Assembly (NCBI RefSeq): GCF_005144885.1
Contig: NZ_CP039690.1
Span: 6,312,873 to 6,376,872, forward strand
Source: Phreatobacter stygius
GTDB lineage: Bacteria > Pseudomonadota > Alphaproteobacteria > Rhizobiales > Phreatobacteraceae
DNA: 64,000 bases
Reading direction: 5' to 3'
The notes beneath the pieces were generated by a model that saw nothing but the letters and a program-made list of their open reading frames with translations, was not told the DNA's origin and did no database searches. A program made the position numbers and the translations under genes. Positions 28,146-38,117 of this stretch are shown piece after piece (position 1 is the first letter of the stretch; the number at the start of each line of letters is the position of its first letter).

Positions 28146-29033
28146 ATGTCTGCCGCTCTGTTCAAGGGGTCGATGCCCGCGCTCGTCACGCCATTCTCCA
28201 ATGGCAAGCTCGACGAGAAAGCGTTCCGCGCCCATGTGAACTGGGTGATCGCCGAAGGCTCCCACGGCATCGTGCCGGTCGGCACGACGGGCGAGAGCCC
28301 GACGCTGACCCATGATGAGCACAAGCAGGTGATCGTCTGGGCGATCGAGGAAGCGCGTGGCCGGGTGCCGGTCATCGCGGGTGCCGGATCGAACAACACG
28401 GTCGATGCCATCGAATTCTCGCAGCACGCCGAAAGGGCCGGCGCGCAGGGGCTGCTGCATGTCACGCCCTATTACAACAAGCCGAACCAGGAAGGGCTCT
28501 ACCAGCACTTCAAGGCGATCGCCGAATCGACCGCGCTGCCGATCCTGATCTACAACATCCCGCCGCGTTCGGTGATCGACATGACCGTCGAGACCATGGG
28601 GCGGCTGGCCCGGATCAAGAACATCGTCGGCGTCAAGGACGCGACCGCCAAGCTCGACCGCGTTTCGGCGCAGCGCGAGGTCTGCGGTGCCGACTTCATC
28701 CAGCTCTCGGGCGAGGACGGCACCGCGCTGGCCCATATGGCCCATGGCGGCCATGGCTGTATTTCGGTCACCGCCAATGTCGCGCCGAGGCTCTGCGCCG
28801 ATTTCCAGAATGCCTGCCTGGCCGGTGACTACAAGACCGCGCTGAAGCTGCAGGACAAGCTGTTCCCGCTGCACCAGGCGCTGTTCGTCGAGCCCAATCC
28901 GGCTCCTTCCAAGGCGGCGCTGGCCCTGCTCGGCCGCATGTCGGAGGAGACCCGGCTGCCCATGGTGCCGGTCACCGCGGCCACCAAGGAGACCTTGAAG
29001 GCAGCGCTCGTGCATGCCGGCCTGATGAACTGA
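28146..29033 (+). CDS. dapA: 4-hydroxy-tetrahydrodipicolinate synthase
   Basis: DapA condenses pyruvate and aspartate semialdehyde, the first committed step to lysine and meso-diaminopimelate for peptidoglycan. The 295-residue TIM barrel has [10 protein letters not shown] (substrate loop), the tyrosine in LIYNIPPRS and the Schiff-base lysine in [13 protein letters not shown]. The start [17 protein letters not shown] at 28146 fits the family. It is preceded by 256 bp without a gene and shares one base with the smpB start (TGATG-type junction), a coupling common in alphaproteobacteria. Confidence 0.96.
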   Translation: MSAALFKGSMPALVTPFSNGKLDEKAFRAHVNWVIAEGSHGIVPVGTTGESPTLTHDEHKQVIVWAIEEARGRVPVIAGAGSNNTVDAIEFSQHAERAGAQGLLHVTPYYNKPNQEGLYQHFKAIAESTALPILIYNIPPRSVIDMTVETMGRLARIKNIVGVKDATAKLDRVSAQREVCGADFIQLSGEDGTALAHMAHGGHGCISVTANVAPRLCADFQNACLAGDYKTALKLQDKLFPLHQALFVEPNPAPSKAALALLGRMSEETRLPMVPVTAATKETLKAALVHAGLMN

Positions 29034-29506
29034 TGGCGCCGAAGCAAGACCCCAATATCAAGCTGATCGCGGACAACCGGCGCGGTCGCTACGACTACGA
29101 GATCATGGAGACCTTCGAGGCCGGCCTGTCGCTGACCGGCACCGAGGTGAAGTCGTTGCGCGCCGCCAAGGCGACCATTGCCGAGAGCTATGCCGGCCCG
29201 TCGGGCGAAGAATTCTTCCTGTTCAACTGCAATATCCCGGAATATCTGCAGGCCAACCGGTTCAATCACGAGCCGCGCCGGCCGCGCCGCCTGCTGCTGC
29301 ACAAGAAAGAAATCGCCAAGCTGATCGGCGGGGTCCAGCGCGAAGGCATGACCGTCATTCCGTTGAAGCTCTATTTCAACGAGAAGGGCCGGGCCAAGCT
29401 GCAGATCGCGCTCGCCCGCGGCAAGAAGCTGCACGACAAGCGCGAGAGCGAGAAGAAGCGCGACTGGCAGCGCGACCAGGCGCGCATCATGCGCGATCGC
29501 GGATAG
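29033..29506 (+). CDS. smpB: SsrA-binding protein SmpB
   Basis: SmpB binds tmRNA and delivers it to stalled ribosomes for trans-translation. The 157-residue protein has the expected OB-fold motifs: [45 protein letters not shown] and a basic C-terminal tail with [20 protein letters not shown]. It directly follows dapA with a one-base overlap. The tmRNA gene itself is not in this window. Confidence 0.97.
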   Translation: MAPKQDPNIKLIADNRRGRYDYEIMETFEAGLSLTGTEVKSLRAAKATIAESYAGPSGEEFFLFNCNIPEYLQANRFNHEPRRPRRLLLHKKEIAKLIGGVQREGMTVIPLKLYFNEKGRAKLQIALARGKKLHDKRESEKKRDWQRDQARIMRDRG

Positions 29507-29528
29507 CCCCGGACCGAAGGGAAAGCCG

Positions 29529-29912
29529 ATGTGGATCAAGCTCGACCATTGCGTGATCCATATCGGCGACTGGGCGACATCCAACGCCTTCTACCGCGAC
29601 GTGCTCGGCGCCGAGGTGGTGCCGCGCGGGCCGGGCTTCGCCTATCGCTTCGGCGACACCCAGCTGAATTGCCACGGCCCGGGTGTCGAGGCGACACCGG
29701 TGGCGCGGCTGCCGGTTCAGCCCGGCAATTCCGATCTCTGTTTCGTCTGGGACGGACCGATCGACGGGGCCATCGCCCATCTTGGCCGTCATGGCGTCCA
29801 GGTCGAACTCGGGCCGGTCGCGCGCCATGGCGCCAAGGGGCCCGGGACCAGTGTCTATTTTCGCGACCCGGACGGCTCACTGATGGAATTCATGAGCTAT
29901 AACAACATATAG
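29529..29912 (+). CDS. VOC-family (glyoxalase/dioxygenase-fold) protein
   Basis: The 127-residue protein forms a single vicinal-oxygen-chelate module pair: beta-alpha-beta units with possible metal ligands His7 (KLDHCVIHIGDW), His near residue 63 and Glu at the end (DGSLMEFMSY). YFRDPDGSLMEF is the characteristic closing motif. It lies 22 bp after smpB on the same strand and may be co-transcribed. The reaction is unknown; this group includes lyases, dioxygenases and antibiotic-binding proteins. Confidence 0.82.
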   Translation: MWIKLDHCVIHIGDWATSNAFYRDVLGAEVVPRGPGFAYRFGDTQLNCHGPGVEATPVARLPVQPGNSDLCFVWDGPIDGAIAHLGRHGVQVELGPVARHGAKGPGTSVYFRDPDGSLMEFMSYNNI

Positions 29913-30000
29913 CGCTGGCTTCTTCGACAAATTTAGAAGCCGGCGGTGAGGGAGCACCGCCGACGTCCTGCAAGCGTGGCCGACGCCACGGCCGCTGAAC

Positions 30001-30717
30001 TTACGCCATGGCCTTGGTGAAATTCGCGCCGGCCTTGGTCCAGTTCACCGTGTTCCACCAGGTCGTCACGTAGTCCGGGCGCCGGTTCTGGTATTTCAGA
30101 TAATAGGCGTGTTCCCAGACATCGACGCCGAGCACCACGCCCTTGACGCCGTCCATCAGCGGATTGTCCTGGTTGGGCGTCGAGACCACGGCGAGCTTCT
30201 TGTCCTTGTCGACCACCAGCCAGGCCCAGCCCGAGCCGAAGCGGCCGACGGCGGCTGCATTGAACCGCTGGCGGAACTGGCCGAGATCGCCGAAAGCGCC
30301 GTTGATGGCGGTGGCCAGTTCGGTGCCCGGTTCCTTGGCCCCGCCCGGCGTCATGATCTCCCAGAAATGCACGTGGTTCCAATGGCCGCCGAGATTGTTG
30401 CGGATGCCGGTGCGGATCGCGTCGGGGGCCGCGGCGAGGTCGCGCAGCACGGTCTCGATCGCATCGGGTTTCAAGGCCGGATATTGGCCGGCAAAGGTAT
30501 TCAGGTTGCCGATGAAGGCGCCGTGGTGGCGCTGGTGATGGATGGTCATGGTCATCGTGTCGATATTCGGCTCCAGGGCGTCATAGCCATAGCCGAGCGG
30601 CGGCAGTGCAAAGGGGCCGGCCGCGGCCTGAGCGAAAACCTTGTGGCTCGCGGGGATCGGCAGGATCGCGCCGAGGGCGGCGGCGCCGAAGATCTTGAGA
30701 GCGTGACGGCGATGCAT
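30001..30717 (-). CDS. Exported Fe/Mn superoxide dismutase
   Basis: The 238-residue protein converts superoxide to oxygen and peroxide. Metal ligands are visible: His in TIHHQRHHGAFIGNLN, His in GGHWNHVHFW, and Asp and His in LGVDVWEHAYYLKY. NQDNPLM and GGH favour a manganese or cambialistic type. Unlike most cytosolic SODs it has a 30-residue leader, HRRHALKIFGAAALGA, that resembles a twin-arginine signal (cleavage near FAQA), so a periplasmic location is inferred. The start at 30717 follows a GGGAGACT ribosome-binding site. The 3' gap (29913-30000) has small hairpins but no T-run. Confidence 0.9.
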   Translation of the reverse strand: MHRRHALKIFGAAALGAILPIPASHKVFAQAAAGPFALPPLGYGYDALEPNIDTMTMTIHHQRHHGAFIGNLNTFAGQYPALKPDAIETVLRDLAAAPDAIRTGIRNNLGGHWNHVHFWEIMTPGGAKEPGTELATAINGAFGDLGQFRQRFNAAAVGRFGSGWAWLVVDKDKKLAVVSTPNQDNPLMDGVKGVVLGVDVWEHAYYLKYQNRRPDYVTTWWNTVNWTKAGANFTKAMA

Positions 30718-30884
30718 GGAAGTCTCCCGTTTTTTTTCAACCCGCCAGCCGGCAGGTGCAGAGGGAACACGGCAAGTGTTTCGAGTGGACGCTTCGCTGG
30801 TGATCACGAGCGCGTGATCATCCGCGGCCGGCCCCACGGCGGCAGCCTGATCCGGCAGCGAAACTAACGCAACGGAAATTGCCG

Positions 30885-31196
30885 TCAGGAGCGGCTCAGA
30901 TCGAAGATCGTCCAGGGGAACCACGGCCAGAGCGTGTCCGAGGCGACGCCGACCACCAGGGCGGCGAGGATGCCGCCGAAGACCAGCCAGCGACCGAGGA
31001 TGCCGAGAATCAGCAGGGGCAGGACGAGGCCGAGGAAATAGGCGGTGGCCAGCATGACGCCGATCATTTCAAAGCCGTCGCGGCGCCCGATCGGCATGGC
31101 CATCACGCGCGCCGCGGTGGCGAGCCAGAAAAAGGTTCCGATGGCGGCTGCGGCGAAGATCGCGACACGCAGGATGCGCCTGAAGTCGCTGGTCAT
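30885..31196 (-). CDS. Small inner-membrane protein of unknown function
   Basis: The 103-residue protein is not recognised. It has three predicted transmembrane helices (about residues 10-30, 42-65 and 68-86) separated by a basic loop PIGRRDG, and a Trp-rich C-terminal segment (DTLWPWFPWTIFDL). It is probably an integral inner-membrane protein. The start MTSDFRRIL at 31196 gives a short polar N-terminus before the first helix. It lies between the exported SOD and the uracil-DNA glycosylase, all on the minus strand with gaps of 130-170 bp. Confidence 0.6.
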   Translation of the reverse strand: MTSDFRRILRVAIFAAAAIGTFFWLATAARVMAMPIGRRDGFEMIGVMLATAYFLGLVLPLLILGILGRWLVFGGILAALVVGVASDTLWPWFPWTIFDLSRS

Positions 31197-31326
31197 GGCG
31201 ATGCACTTTCCCTTGGCCGGCATGAGGGCGCCGGCGAGGCCACGGCCACCCGCCACAGGGCGGGGCCGGCCATGGGTGTCCTGGACCTGGGAAAAGGTTC
31301 AAAGCCGCGCCGGGAAAATGGCCCGG

Positions 31327-31965
31327 TCAGGCCGCGTCGAGATGGCCGCGCACGGCCTGGAACACCGCGCGGAACATGGCCGTCGTCAGCACGCCGGTAT
31401 TCGTGTTGTAGCGCGAGCAGTGATAGCTATCGAACAGGGTCAGCTGGCCGATCCTGTGGGTTGCGCCATGGCCGAAGCCAACCCGCGACGGCCGTTCGCC
31501 GAGCGCCCTGACCACGCTGTCATGACCGATACGGCCGAGCGCCACGATGGCCTGGAGCCGGGGCATGGCGGCAACGGTGGCGCTCAGAAACGGCCGGCAG
31601 GTGGCGATCTCTTCGGTCGTCGGCTTGTTTTCCGGCGGCACGCAGCGCACCGCATTGGTGATCCGCGCATCGACCAGCGTCAGGCCGTCATCCGGCCGCT
31701 CGTCATAGACGCCGGTGGCGAAGCCGAAATCGATCAGCGTCTCGTAGAGCAGGTCGCCGGCCCAATCGCCGGTGAACGGCCGGCCGGTCTTGTTGGCGCC
31801 CTGCAGGCCGGGCGCCAGGCCGACGATCAGCAGGCGTGCATCATCGGTGCCGAAGGACGGCACCGGGGCATTGTGCCAGTCGGGATGGGCGGCGCGCTGC
31901 TTGTCGCGGAACCCGACCAGGCGAGGGCAGAGCGGGCAGTCACGCCCGGGGCCAAGCGCTGTCAT
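31327..31965 (-). CDS. Family 5 (UDGb-type) uracil-DNA glycosylase with Fe-S cluster
   Basis: The 212-residue enzyme removes uracil and related deaminated bases from DNA. Motif 1 is GLAPGLQGANKTGRPFTGD, which matches the UDGb family (no catalytic Asp/Asn at the family 4 position). Motif 2 is HCSRYNTNTG. Four cysteines suited to a [4Fe-4S] cluster are C10 and C13 (DCPLCPRL) plus two in NAVRCVPP and EIATCRPFL. It is 14 bp downstream of the NYN-domain gene and likely co-transcribed with it. Confidence 0.88.
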   Translation of the reverse strand: MTALGPGRDCPLCPRLVGFRDKQRAAHPDWHNAPVPSFGTDDARLLIVGLAPGLQGANKTGRPFTGDWAGDLLYETLIDFGFATGVYDERPDDGLTLVDARITNAVRCVPPENKPTTEEIATCRPFLSATVAAMPRLQAIVALGRIGHDSVVRALGERPSRVGFGHGATHRIGQLTLFDSYHCSRYNTNTGVLTTAMFRAVFQAVRGHLDAA

Positions 31966-31979
31966 GGGCTTGTCGATGC

Positions 31980-32639
31980 TCAGCGGTCGGCGAAGTCGTC
32001 GTCCGGCCCGGTCGCGGCCGGATTGGTCGAGGCGACCGGCGGCCGGGGCGGGCGCGGGCGGTCACGGACGAAACCCGGAATGTCCTGGGCGGTCTGGCGC
32101 TGGCCGCGCTCGGAGGGATCGCGGCCGACCCGCGGGATCAGATGCGCGAGATCGATGAACTCGTCGGCCTGGCGGCGCAATTCGTCGGCGATCATCGCCG
32201 GCTGCACCGACACGGTCGACACCACCGAGACCTTGACGCCGCGGCGCTGCAGCGCCTCGACCAGCGAACGGAAGTCGCCATCGCCGGAGAACAGCACGAT
32301 ATGGTCGACCCGCGGTGCCAGCTCCATGGCATCGACGGCGAGCTCGATGTCCATATTGCCCTTCACCTTCCGGCGCCCCATGGAATCGGTGAATTCCTTG
32401 GCCGATTTGGTGATGACCGTGAAGCCGTTATAGTCGAGCCAGTCGATCAGCGGCCGGATCGACGAATATTCCTGATCCTCGATCAGCGCCGTATAATAAT
32501 AGGCCCGCAGCAAATAACCGCGGCTCTGGAATTCCTTCAGCAGCCGTTTGTAGTCGATATCAAAACCAATGGTCTTGGCGGTCGCATAGAGATTGGCGCC
32601 GTCAATGAAGAGCGCAATGCGTTCCTGTCCGAGCGACAT
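31980..32639 (-). CDS. NYN-domain protein (LabA/DUF88-like)
   Basis: The 219-residue protein has a PIN-like NYN domain in residues 1-165. Acidic positions are in ALFIDGANLYATAK (Asp and Asn), the KGNMDIELAVDAM motif and IVLFSGDGDFRSLVEALQ, which fits a metal-dependent RNase active site. The C-terminal 50 residues are Pro/Arg-rich and probably disordered. Related LabA proteins act in RNA processing or regulation. The start MSLGQERIALFIDGAN is preferred. The upstream 285-bp gap to the divergent DUF1810 gene shows no feature I can name. Confidence 0.88.
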   Translation of the reverse strand: MSLGQERIALFIDGANLYATAKTIGFDIDYKRLLKEFQSRGYLLRAYYYTALIEDQEYSSIRPLIDWLDYNGFTVITKSAKEFTDSMGRRKVKGNMDIELAVDAMELAPRVDHIVLFSGDGDFRSLVEALQRRGVKVSVVSTVSVQPAMIADELRRQADEFIDLAHLIPRVGRDPSERGQRQTAQDIPGFVRDRPRPPRPPVASTNPAATGPDDDFADR

Positions 32640-32924
32640 GGATCCGGTCCTTCGAGGCAATGCGGCGCGGGGCAGGTGATCCATTGAAAAAGCAAGCCGC
32701 GCGTCGGCAAACGGGGTCGTCAACAAACGATGAGGCAAGTTTTAGCCAAATCTGGAATGACTTTAACATGCAGCATACCGCCGACAAGATGGGACTGTCA
32801 TAATCCACGGCAATAACGAGGAAAATCTTCGGCTTATCCGGCCTGGCGCAGACCGGGCAGGGGCCGCGGACCGGGACGCCGGTCCCGGCGGTCTCCAACA
32901 TCCGCAATCTCGAGGGTTACGCTG

Positions 32925-33344
32925 GTGATCGCGACCGATCCGCTACGGCATTTCGTTCTGGCGCAGGACCCGGTCTATCCGCAGGTCCTGGCTGAACTGG
33001 GCCAGGCCCGCAAGACCAGCCACTGGATGTGGTTCATCTTCCCGCAGATCGCCGGCCTCGGCTTCAGCCCGATGGCGCAGCGCTTCGCGCTCGCCTCGCG
33101 CGCCGAAGCGGAGGCCTATGCCGCCCATCCGGTGCTCGGGCCCCGGCTCACGACCTGCACGGCGCTGGTGACCAGGGCCGAGGGCCGCACCATCCATGAG
33201 ATCTTCGGCAGTCCCGATGATCTGAAATTCCGCTCCTCGATGACCTTGTTCGCCCATGCGGTGCCGGCCGAACCGCTGTTCGCGCAGGCCCTGGCCAAAT
33301 ATTTCGGCGGAACCCACGACCCGGCGACGCTCGATCGGTTATGA
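32925..33344 (+). CDS. DUF1810 family protein
   Basis: The 139-residue protein matches the DUF1810 family by its conserved pattern: FVLAQDPVYPQVLAELGQAR, KTSHWMWFIFPQIAGLG and a C-terminal DDLKFRSSMTLFA with FGGTHDPATL. The fold is all-alpha and the function is unknown. The GTG start at 32925 is used. It stands alone between the NYN gene and rpoZ. Confidence 0.85.
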   Translation: MIATDPLRHFVLAQDPVYPQVLAELGQARKTSHWMWFIFPQIAGLGFSPMAQRFALASRAEAEAYAAHPVLGPRLTTCTALVTRAEGRTIHEIFGSPDDLKFRSSMTLFAHAVPAEPLFAQALAKYFGGTHDPATLDRL

Positions 33345-33465
33345 GCCAGCCGCCCTCGGATCCCTCGGTCCGGCATCAACACTTGTATCGGCGGCCCGAC
33401 ACGGCTATACAGCCCAGCTTTCCGGACATCCGCCTCATTGCAAGGCGCCCCCAAAAGGATAACCG

Positions 33466-33855
33466 ATGGCTCGCGTCACCGTCGAAGACTGCATTGAGAA
33501 GGTCGACAACCGGTTCGAGCTGGTGCTGCTGTCCAGCCACCGCGCGCGCATGCTCGCCGCCGGCGCACCGCTGACGATCGATCGCGATCGCGACAAGAAC
33601 CCCGTCGTCGCCCTGCGCGAGATCGCCGATGCGACCGTCTCGCCCGACGATCTGAAGGAAGATCTGATCCACTCGCTGCAGAAATATGTCGAGGTCGACG
33701 AGCCGGAGCCGGATGCGGTGCCGATGATCGCTTCGGCCGGCGGCAGCCAGCGCGACGACGATGTCGTGCTCGACCGCATGAGCGAAGAGGACCTGCTGCG
33801 CGGGCTCGAAGGCCTGAAGCCGCCGGAAGACACCGACGAAGACGACGGCATGTGA
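33466..33855 (+). CDS. rpoZ: RNA polymerase omega subunit
   Basis: Omega assists assembly of beta-prime into RNA polymerase and is involved in ppGpp binding in some bacteria. The 129-residue protein begins [20 protein letters not shown], with the helix [12 protein letters not shown] and the conserved [11 protein letters not shown]. The C-terminal half is acidic ([10 protein letters not shown]), typical of alphaproteobacteria. It precedes the (p)ppGpp synthetase gene rsh, a conserved neighbourhood, but an intervening terminator indicates separate transcription. Confidence 0.95.
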   Translation: MARVTVEDCIEKVDNRFELVLLSSHRARMLAAGAPLTIDRDRDKNPVVALREIADATVSPDDLKEDLIHSLQKYVEVDEPEPDAVPMIASAGGSQRDDDVVLDRMSEEDLLRGLEGLKPPEDTDEDDGM

Positions 33856-33888
33856 GCCCGGCGCCATATTGGCGAGACGACCCCCGGA

Positions 33889-33912
33889 GGGCGGCCATTG
33901 GCCGCCCTTTTT
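33889..33912 (+). terminator. Rho-independent terminator of rpoZ
   Basis: An 8-bp stem, GGGCGGCC/GGCCGCCC, with a 3-base loop is followed by TTTTTC, 33 bases after the rpoZ stop codon. Confidence 0.85.
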
Positions 33913-34053
33913 CGTGTTCGTCGCACGAGCCTCGCAGGCCTGCCCTGATTCCGGCTTTTTTAGACTTTGTCTTGTGAGATCAATGCCGAGGGATGATATC
34001 CATATCTGCCGGCGTTCCCGCCGGCTTTCCGACCCGAGGCAAATGTTCACTCC

Positions 34054-36231
34054 ATGATGCGGCAATACGAGCTGGTCGACCGCGTCAAGCGTTACAACCC
34101 GAAGGCCGACGAGGCCCTGCTCGATCGGGCTTATGTCTATGCGATGCTGGCGCACGGCAGCCAGAAGCGGGCCTCCGGCGACCCGTATTTTTCGCACCCG
34201 CTGGAAGTCGCGGCGATCCTCACCGACCTGAAGCTCGACGACGCCACCATTGTCGCGGCGCTGTTGCACGACACGATCGAGGATACCGCCGCGACGAAAG
34301 AGGATATCCGCGAGAAGTTCGGTGAGAACATCGCCGAACTGGTCGACGGCCTGACCAAGCTGAAGAAGCTCGACCTCGTCTCCAAACAGGCGGTGCAGGC
34401 GGAGAACCTGCGCAAGCTGCTGCTGGCCATCACCTCCGACGTCAGGGTGCTGCTGGTCAAGCTCGCCGACCGCCTGCACAATATGCGCACGCTGCACTAT
34501 GTGCCGCCGGCCAAGCGCGACCGAATCGCCCAGGAAACCCTCGACATCTATGCGCCGCTCGCCGGCCGCATGGGCATGCACGACATGCGCGAGGAGCTGG
34601 AGGACCTGTCGTTCCGCCAGATCAACCCGGAAGCCCATGCGGCGCTGACCGCCAGGCTCGACCGGCAGCGCGAGGCCAATGCCAAGGCGATCGCCGAGAT
34701 CGAGACCCAATTGACCGGCAAGCTCTTCGACCAGGGCATATCGGCCGAGGTCTCGGGCCGCGAGAAGAAGCCCTATTCGATCTACCGCAAGATGGAGCGC
34801 AAATCGGTCTCCTTCGAGCAGCTGTCCGACATTGTCGGTTTCCGCGTGGTGGTCGAAAGCCTGGCCGATTGTTATCGCGCCATCGGCGTCATCCACACCA
34901 CCTGGCCGGCCGTGCCGCAGCGCTTCAAGGACTATATCTCGACGCCCAAGGCCAATGACTACCGGTCGATCCACACCACCGTGATCGGCCCGGGCAGCCA
35001 GCGCGTCGAGATGCAGATCCGCACCCGCGCCATGCATGACGTGGCCGAATATGGCATTGCCGCCCATGCCCTCTACAAGGACGGCGCCGAGCTCACCAGT
35101 TTCGAGAACGAGAGCAAGGCCTATGCCTGGCTGCGCTATACCGTCGAAACCCTGGCTCACGGCTCCAACCCGGAGGAATTCCTCGAGCACACCAAGCTCG
35201 AGCTGTTCTCCGACCAGGTCTATTGCTTCACGCCCAAGGGCCGGCTGATCGCGCTGCCGCGCAAGGCGATCTGCATCGACTTCGCTTATGCGGTCCACAC
35301 CGATATCGGCAACCATTGTTCGCGCGCCCGCATCAACGGCGTCGAGCGGCCGCTGGTCACCGAGCTGCAGAACGGCGACGAGGTCGAGATCATCACCGAT
35401 CCCAATGCCACGCCGTCGCCGGCCTGGGAGAGCATCGTGGTCACCGGCCGGGCCCGTTCGGCGATCCGGCGCGCGACGCGCGCGGCGACCCGTTCGCAAT
35501 ATCTCGAGCTCGGCCGGCGCATCGTGCAGAACCTGTTCACCCGCGCCGGCAAGCCGTTCTCGGATGAATTGATCAAGCCGGGCCTGAAACGGCTGGCGCG
35601 TGCCTCCGTCGAGGACGTCTACTGGGCTGTCGGCCGCGACGAGATCCCGCCGGACGACGTCTTGAAGGCGGTGCACCCGGATTTCAAGGGCCCGGTCCCG
35701 CTCGGCCCGAAACCGACCGAGGACTGGTTCGGCGTCGGCGGCGCCAATTCGCTGAAGTTCCAGGTGCCGGAGACCGAAGGGGCGATCCCGATTCGCGGCA
35801 TCAACTTCGATCTGCCGGTGCGTTTCGCCGCCGATGGCGGCGCGGTGCCGGGCGATCGCATCGTCGGCATCATGACCCCGGGCGAGGGGATCACCATCTA
35901 TCCGATCCAGTCGCCGGCGCTGGCGGCCTATGACAACGAGCCGGAGCGCTGGCTCGACGTGCGCTGGGACGTCGACGAGAACAAGCCGTCGCGCTATCCC
36001 GTGCGCATCGCGGTGAAATCCAGGAACGAGCCGGGGTCGCTCGCCCGCATCACCCAGGTGATCGCCGACAATGACGGCAATATCGACAACCTGCGCATGC
36101 ACCGCAAGACCGCCGACTACACCGACGTGATGATCGATGTCGAAGTCTGGGACCTGAAACATCTGAACGCCATCATCGGCGGCATCAAGAGCCTGCCGAT
36201 CGCCGCCGATGCGCTGCGCGTGTTCGAGTGA
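34054..36231 (+). CDS. rsh: Bifunctional (p)ppGpp synthetase/hydrolase (Rsh, RelA/SpoT family)
   Basis: This is the single long stringent-response enzyme of many alphaproteobacteria. Domains over 725 residues are: HD hydrolase (about 25-190, [32 protein letters not shown]), synthetase (about 230-345, with DYRSIHTT and [12 protein letters not shown]), TGS (about 385-450) and a C-terminal ACT domain (about 650-725, [20 protein letters not shown]). The RxKD motif is present as RFKDY, which marks bifunctional enzymes as opposed to RelA-type synthetases. Both active sites look intact. The ATG at 34054 starts [12 protein letters not shown]. It lies 142 bp after the rpoZ terminator. Confidence 0.96.
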   Translation: MMRQYELVDRVKRYNPKADEALLDRAYVYAMLAHGSQKRASGDPYFSHPLEVAAILTDLKLDDATIVAALLHDTIEDTAATKEDIREKFGENIAELVDGLTKLKKLDLVSKQAVQAENLRKLLLAITSDVRVLLVKLADRLHNMRTLHYVPPAKRDRIAQETLDIYAPLAGRMGMHDMREELEDLSFRQINPEAHAALTARLDRQREANAKAIAEIETQLTGKLFDQGISAEVSGREKKPYSIYRKMERKSVSFEQLSDIVGFRVVVESLADCYRAIGVIHTTWPAVPQRFKDYISTPKANDYRSIHTTVIGPGSQRVEMQIRTRAMHDVAEYGIAAHALYKDGAELTSFENESKAYAWLRYTVETLAHGSNPEEFLEHTKLELFSDQVYCFTPKGRLIALPRKAICIDFAYAVHTDIGNHCSRARINGVERPLVTELQNGDEVEIITDPNATPSPAWESIVVTGRARSAIRRATRAATRSQYLELGRRIVQNLFTRAGKPFSDELIKPGLKRLARASVEDVYWAVGRDEIPPDDVLKAVHPDFKGPVPLGPKPTEDWFGVGGANSLKFQVPETEGAIPIRGINFDLPVRFAADGGAVPGDRIVGIMTPGEGITIYPIQSPALAAYDNEPERWLDVRWDVDENKPSRYPVRIAVKSRNEPGSLARITQVIADNDGNIDNLRMHRKTADYTDVMIDVEVWDLKHLNAIIGGIKSLPIAADALRVFE

Positions 36232-36316
36232 GGGAGTTCGGTTGGTTCGCCACCGACCGGTCGCCGCGGCCGGTCTTGCCAGCGCCGCCGGGCTGAACGA
36301 CGGCCGCAATATCACG

Positions 36317-36490
36317 ACGTCACCCCCGGCGAGCGAAGCGAGGGAAGGGGCCAGGGCTTGCAGAGCAGAAACCCGAATGCCGCGAAATCCCTGGGATGAG
36401 ATCACCTGCGAACTGATTTCATGCGCTGAAAGCGCCGCCAAGTGGCCGCTGGATCCCTTCCCCTCGCTTCGCTCGGCCGGGGATGACGTC
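36317..36490. repeat. Inverted repeat (approximately 37-bp arms) between rsh and pyrE
   Basis: The left arm (36317-36352) and right arm (36451-36490) are near-exact reverse complements with core GAGCGAAGCGAGGG and outer GACGTCA. They enclose about 100 bp. This is a common type of Rhizobiales intergenic palindrome. It occupies much of the 370-bp gap before pyrE; the remaining sequence shows no gene. Confidence 0.85.
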
Positions 36491-36601
36491 GTGCGTCTTG
36501 CAGCCAAGCCCGGTGCAAGACACGTCGCGGTGCCAACAGAGGTTGACAGGACTGGCGGTTCGGCGTTGATCCCCGAAGTTCAAACGGAAGCTGAAACGCC
36601 C

Positions 36602-37195
36602 ATGACACCCGACGACGTGCTCGCCGAATTCCGCGCCGCGGGCGCTCTTCTCGAAGGCCATTTCATCCTGTCTTCCGGGCGGCGCAGCCCGGTCTTCCTG
36701 CAGAAGATGTTCGTGTTCATGGACCCGGAGCGCACAGCCCGGCTCTGCGCGGCGCTGGCCGCCAAGGTGCAGGCGAGCTTCGGCAAGGTCGACTATGTCG
36801 TCTCGCCGGCGGTCGGCGGCATCGTGCCGGGTTACGAGACGGCGCGCCAGCTCGGCGCCAAGGCGATCTTCGTCGAGCGCGAGGACGGCCAGTTCAAGCT
36901 GCGCCGCGGCTTCGAAATCCCCAAGGGCGCCCGTGTGCTGGTGGTCGAGGATATCGTCACGACGGGCCTTTCGACCCGCGAATGCCTGACCGCGATCGAG
37001 GGCCATCCCGGCGTCACGGTCGGCGCGGCGGTGCTGGTCGACCGGTCCGGCGGCAAGGTCGATGTCGGCGTGCCCCTGGTCTCGCTCCTGTCCTGGTTCG
37101 TGCCGGATTTCGCCGCCGACGCCCTGCCGCCGGAACTTGCGGCCCTGCCGCCGATCAAGCCCGGCTCGCGCGGCATCCAGGGAGCCAAGGCTTGA
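36602..37195 (+). CDS. pyrE: Orotate phosphoribosyltransferase
   Basis: PyrE joins orotate and PRPP to make OMP in pyrimidine synthesis. The 197-residue protein has the PRPP-binding motif [14 protein letters not shown] near residue 115 and the flexible loop region [15 protein letters not shown]. The start at 36602 ([20 protein letters not shown]) fits the family; the frame stays open back to 36209 through the inverted repeat, but that part has no similarity. It overlaps the next gene by TTGA. Confidence 0.95.
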   Translation: MTPDDVLAEFRAAGALLEGHFILSSGRRSPVFLQKMFVFMDPERTARLCAALAAKVQASFGKVDYVVSPAVGGIVPGYETARQLGAKAIFVEREDGQFKLRRGFEIPKGARVLVVEDIVTTGLSTRECLTAIEGHPGVTVGAAVLVDRSGGKVDVGVPLVSLLSWFVPDFAADALPPELAALPPIKPGSRGIQGAKA

Positions 37196-37641
37196 CCCGG
37201 ATCGCCCAGGACCTCGCGCCGTCCCGCTCCAGGCTCCTGGTCGGGCTGTTCGTGGTCGTGCTGGGCCTGGTCGTGCTCCTGCCCAATGTCTGGCCGCTGG
37301 TGCATTATTGGCGTGCCGACCGCTCCGAGATGGTCACGGCGCGCTGGGTCTCGTCGGTGGTGACCCATTCCGCCCGCGATACGGTATCGGTGCCGGCCTA
37401 TGTCTTCGAGCGGAAGATCGGCCCCATGGTGCAGGAATGCCGCATCGACCTGCCGCAATACCGGCACGCGCCGGACGGCAAGCCGGTGTTCCAGACGCTG
37501 AGCCTGGTCCCGGGCACGACCTGCGACGATGTCGTCGTGCTCGACGATCCGCCGAGGGAGCGCATCCCGCTGGTGATTCTGGGGCTGGTTCTGAGCCTCG
37601 GCGGCCTGGTCATGACCGGTCTCGCGCTCAGGAGGCGCTAA
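37192..37641 (+). CDS. Small membrane protein between pyrE and acpS
   Basis: The 149-residue product is not recognised. It has two transmembrane segments (about residues 14-34 and 125-143) with a soluble domain of about 90 residues between them containing two cysteines (QECRID and TTCDDVV), which would suit a periplasmic disulfide. The layout resembles a DUF3592-type protein, but I cannot confirm that. The TTG start overlaps the pyrE stop, which supports expression. acpS follows after one base, so pyrE, this gene and acpS form an operon. Confidence 0.65.
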   Translation: MTRIAQDLAPSRSRLLVGLFVVVLGLVVLLPNVWPLVHYWRADRSEMVTARWVSSVVTHSARDTVSVPAYVFERKIGPMVQECRIDLPQYRHAPDGKPVFQTLSLVPGTTCDDVVVLDDPPRERIPLVILGLVLSLGGLVMTGLALRRR

Positions 37642-37642
37642 A

Positions 37643-38047
37643 GTGATTCTCGGGATCGGCTCCGACCTGATCGACATCCGGCGCATCGAAAAATCGCTGG
37701 AGCGCCACGGCGAGCGCTTTACCCACCGCCTGTTCACCGATCTGGAGCGGGCCCGCGCCGAGGGCCGCATGCATCGCGCCGCCACCTATGCCAAGCGTTT
37801 CGCCGCCAAGGAGGCCTGCTCCAAGGCGCTCGGCACAGGCATCCGGCGCGGCGTGTTCTGGCGCGACATGGGGGTGGCCAATCTGGCCTCGGGCAAGCCG
37901 ACCATGGTGCTGACCAATGGCGCGCTCGACCGGCTGAAGGCGATGACGCCGGCCGGCTATCGTGCCCAGATCGACCTGACCATCACCGACGACTATCCGA
38001 TGGCGCAGGCGGTCGTGATCATTTCGGCCGTGCCGGAACCGGCGTAA
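37643..38047 (+). CDS. acpS: Holo-[acyl-carrier-protein] synthase
   Basis: AcpS transfers 4'-phosphopantetheine from CoA to acyl carrier protein. The 134-residue protein shows the family motifs [16 protein letters not shown] (metal-binding Asp) and [20 protein letters not shown] (Glu and Lys of the active site). The GTG start is one base after the preceding stop. In many alphaproteobacteria lepB, rnc and era follow acpS. Here they do not, and the next gene is a small exported protein. Confidence 0.95.
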   Translation: MILGIGSDLIDIRRIEKSLERHGERFTHRLFTDLERARAEGRMHRAATYAKRFAAKEACSKALGTGIRRGVFWRDMGVANLASGKPTMVLTNGALDRLKAMTPAGYRAQIDLTITDDYPMAQAVVIISAVPEPA

Positions 38048-38117
38048 AACGTCCAAGACCCTGTGAAATCTTCATGAATAGCCGTTCATGGACGCGCCAC
38101 GATATCGTCACCGTCCA

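Noticed and set aside
29913-30000. Possible bidirectional terminator between the VOC and SOD genes
   Set aside because: Two hairpins are visible but neither is followed by a T-run on either strand, so I did not call it.
33376-36507. 1043-codon minus-strand frame antisense to rpoZ and rsh
   Set aside because: It is a shadow of the rsh codon pattern. The plus strand carries complete HD, synthetase, TGS and ACT domains.
36209-36601. Open frame extending pyrE upstream by 131 codons
   Set aside because: It runs through an intergenic inverted repeat and has no similarity to PyrE, whose normal N-terminus begins at 36602.
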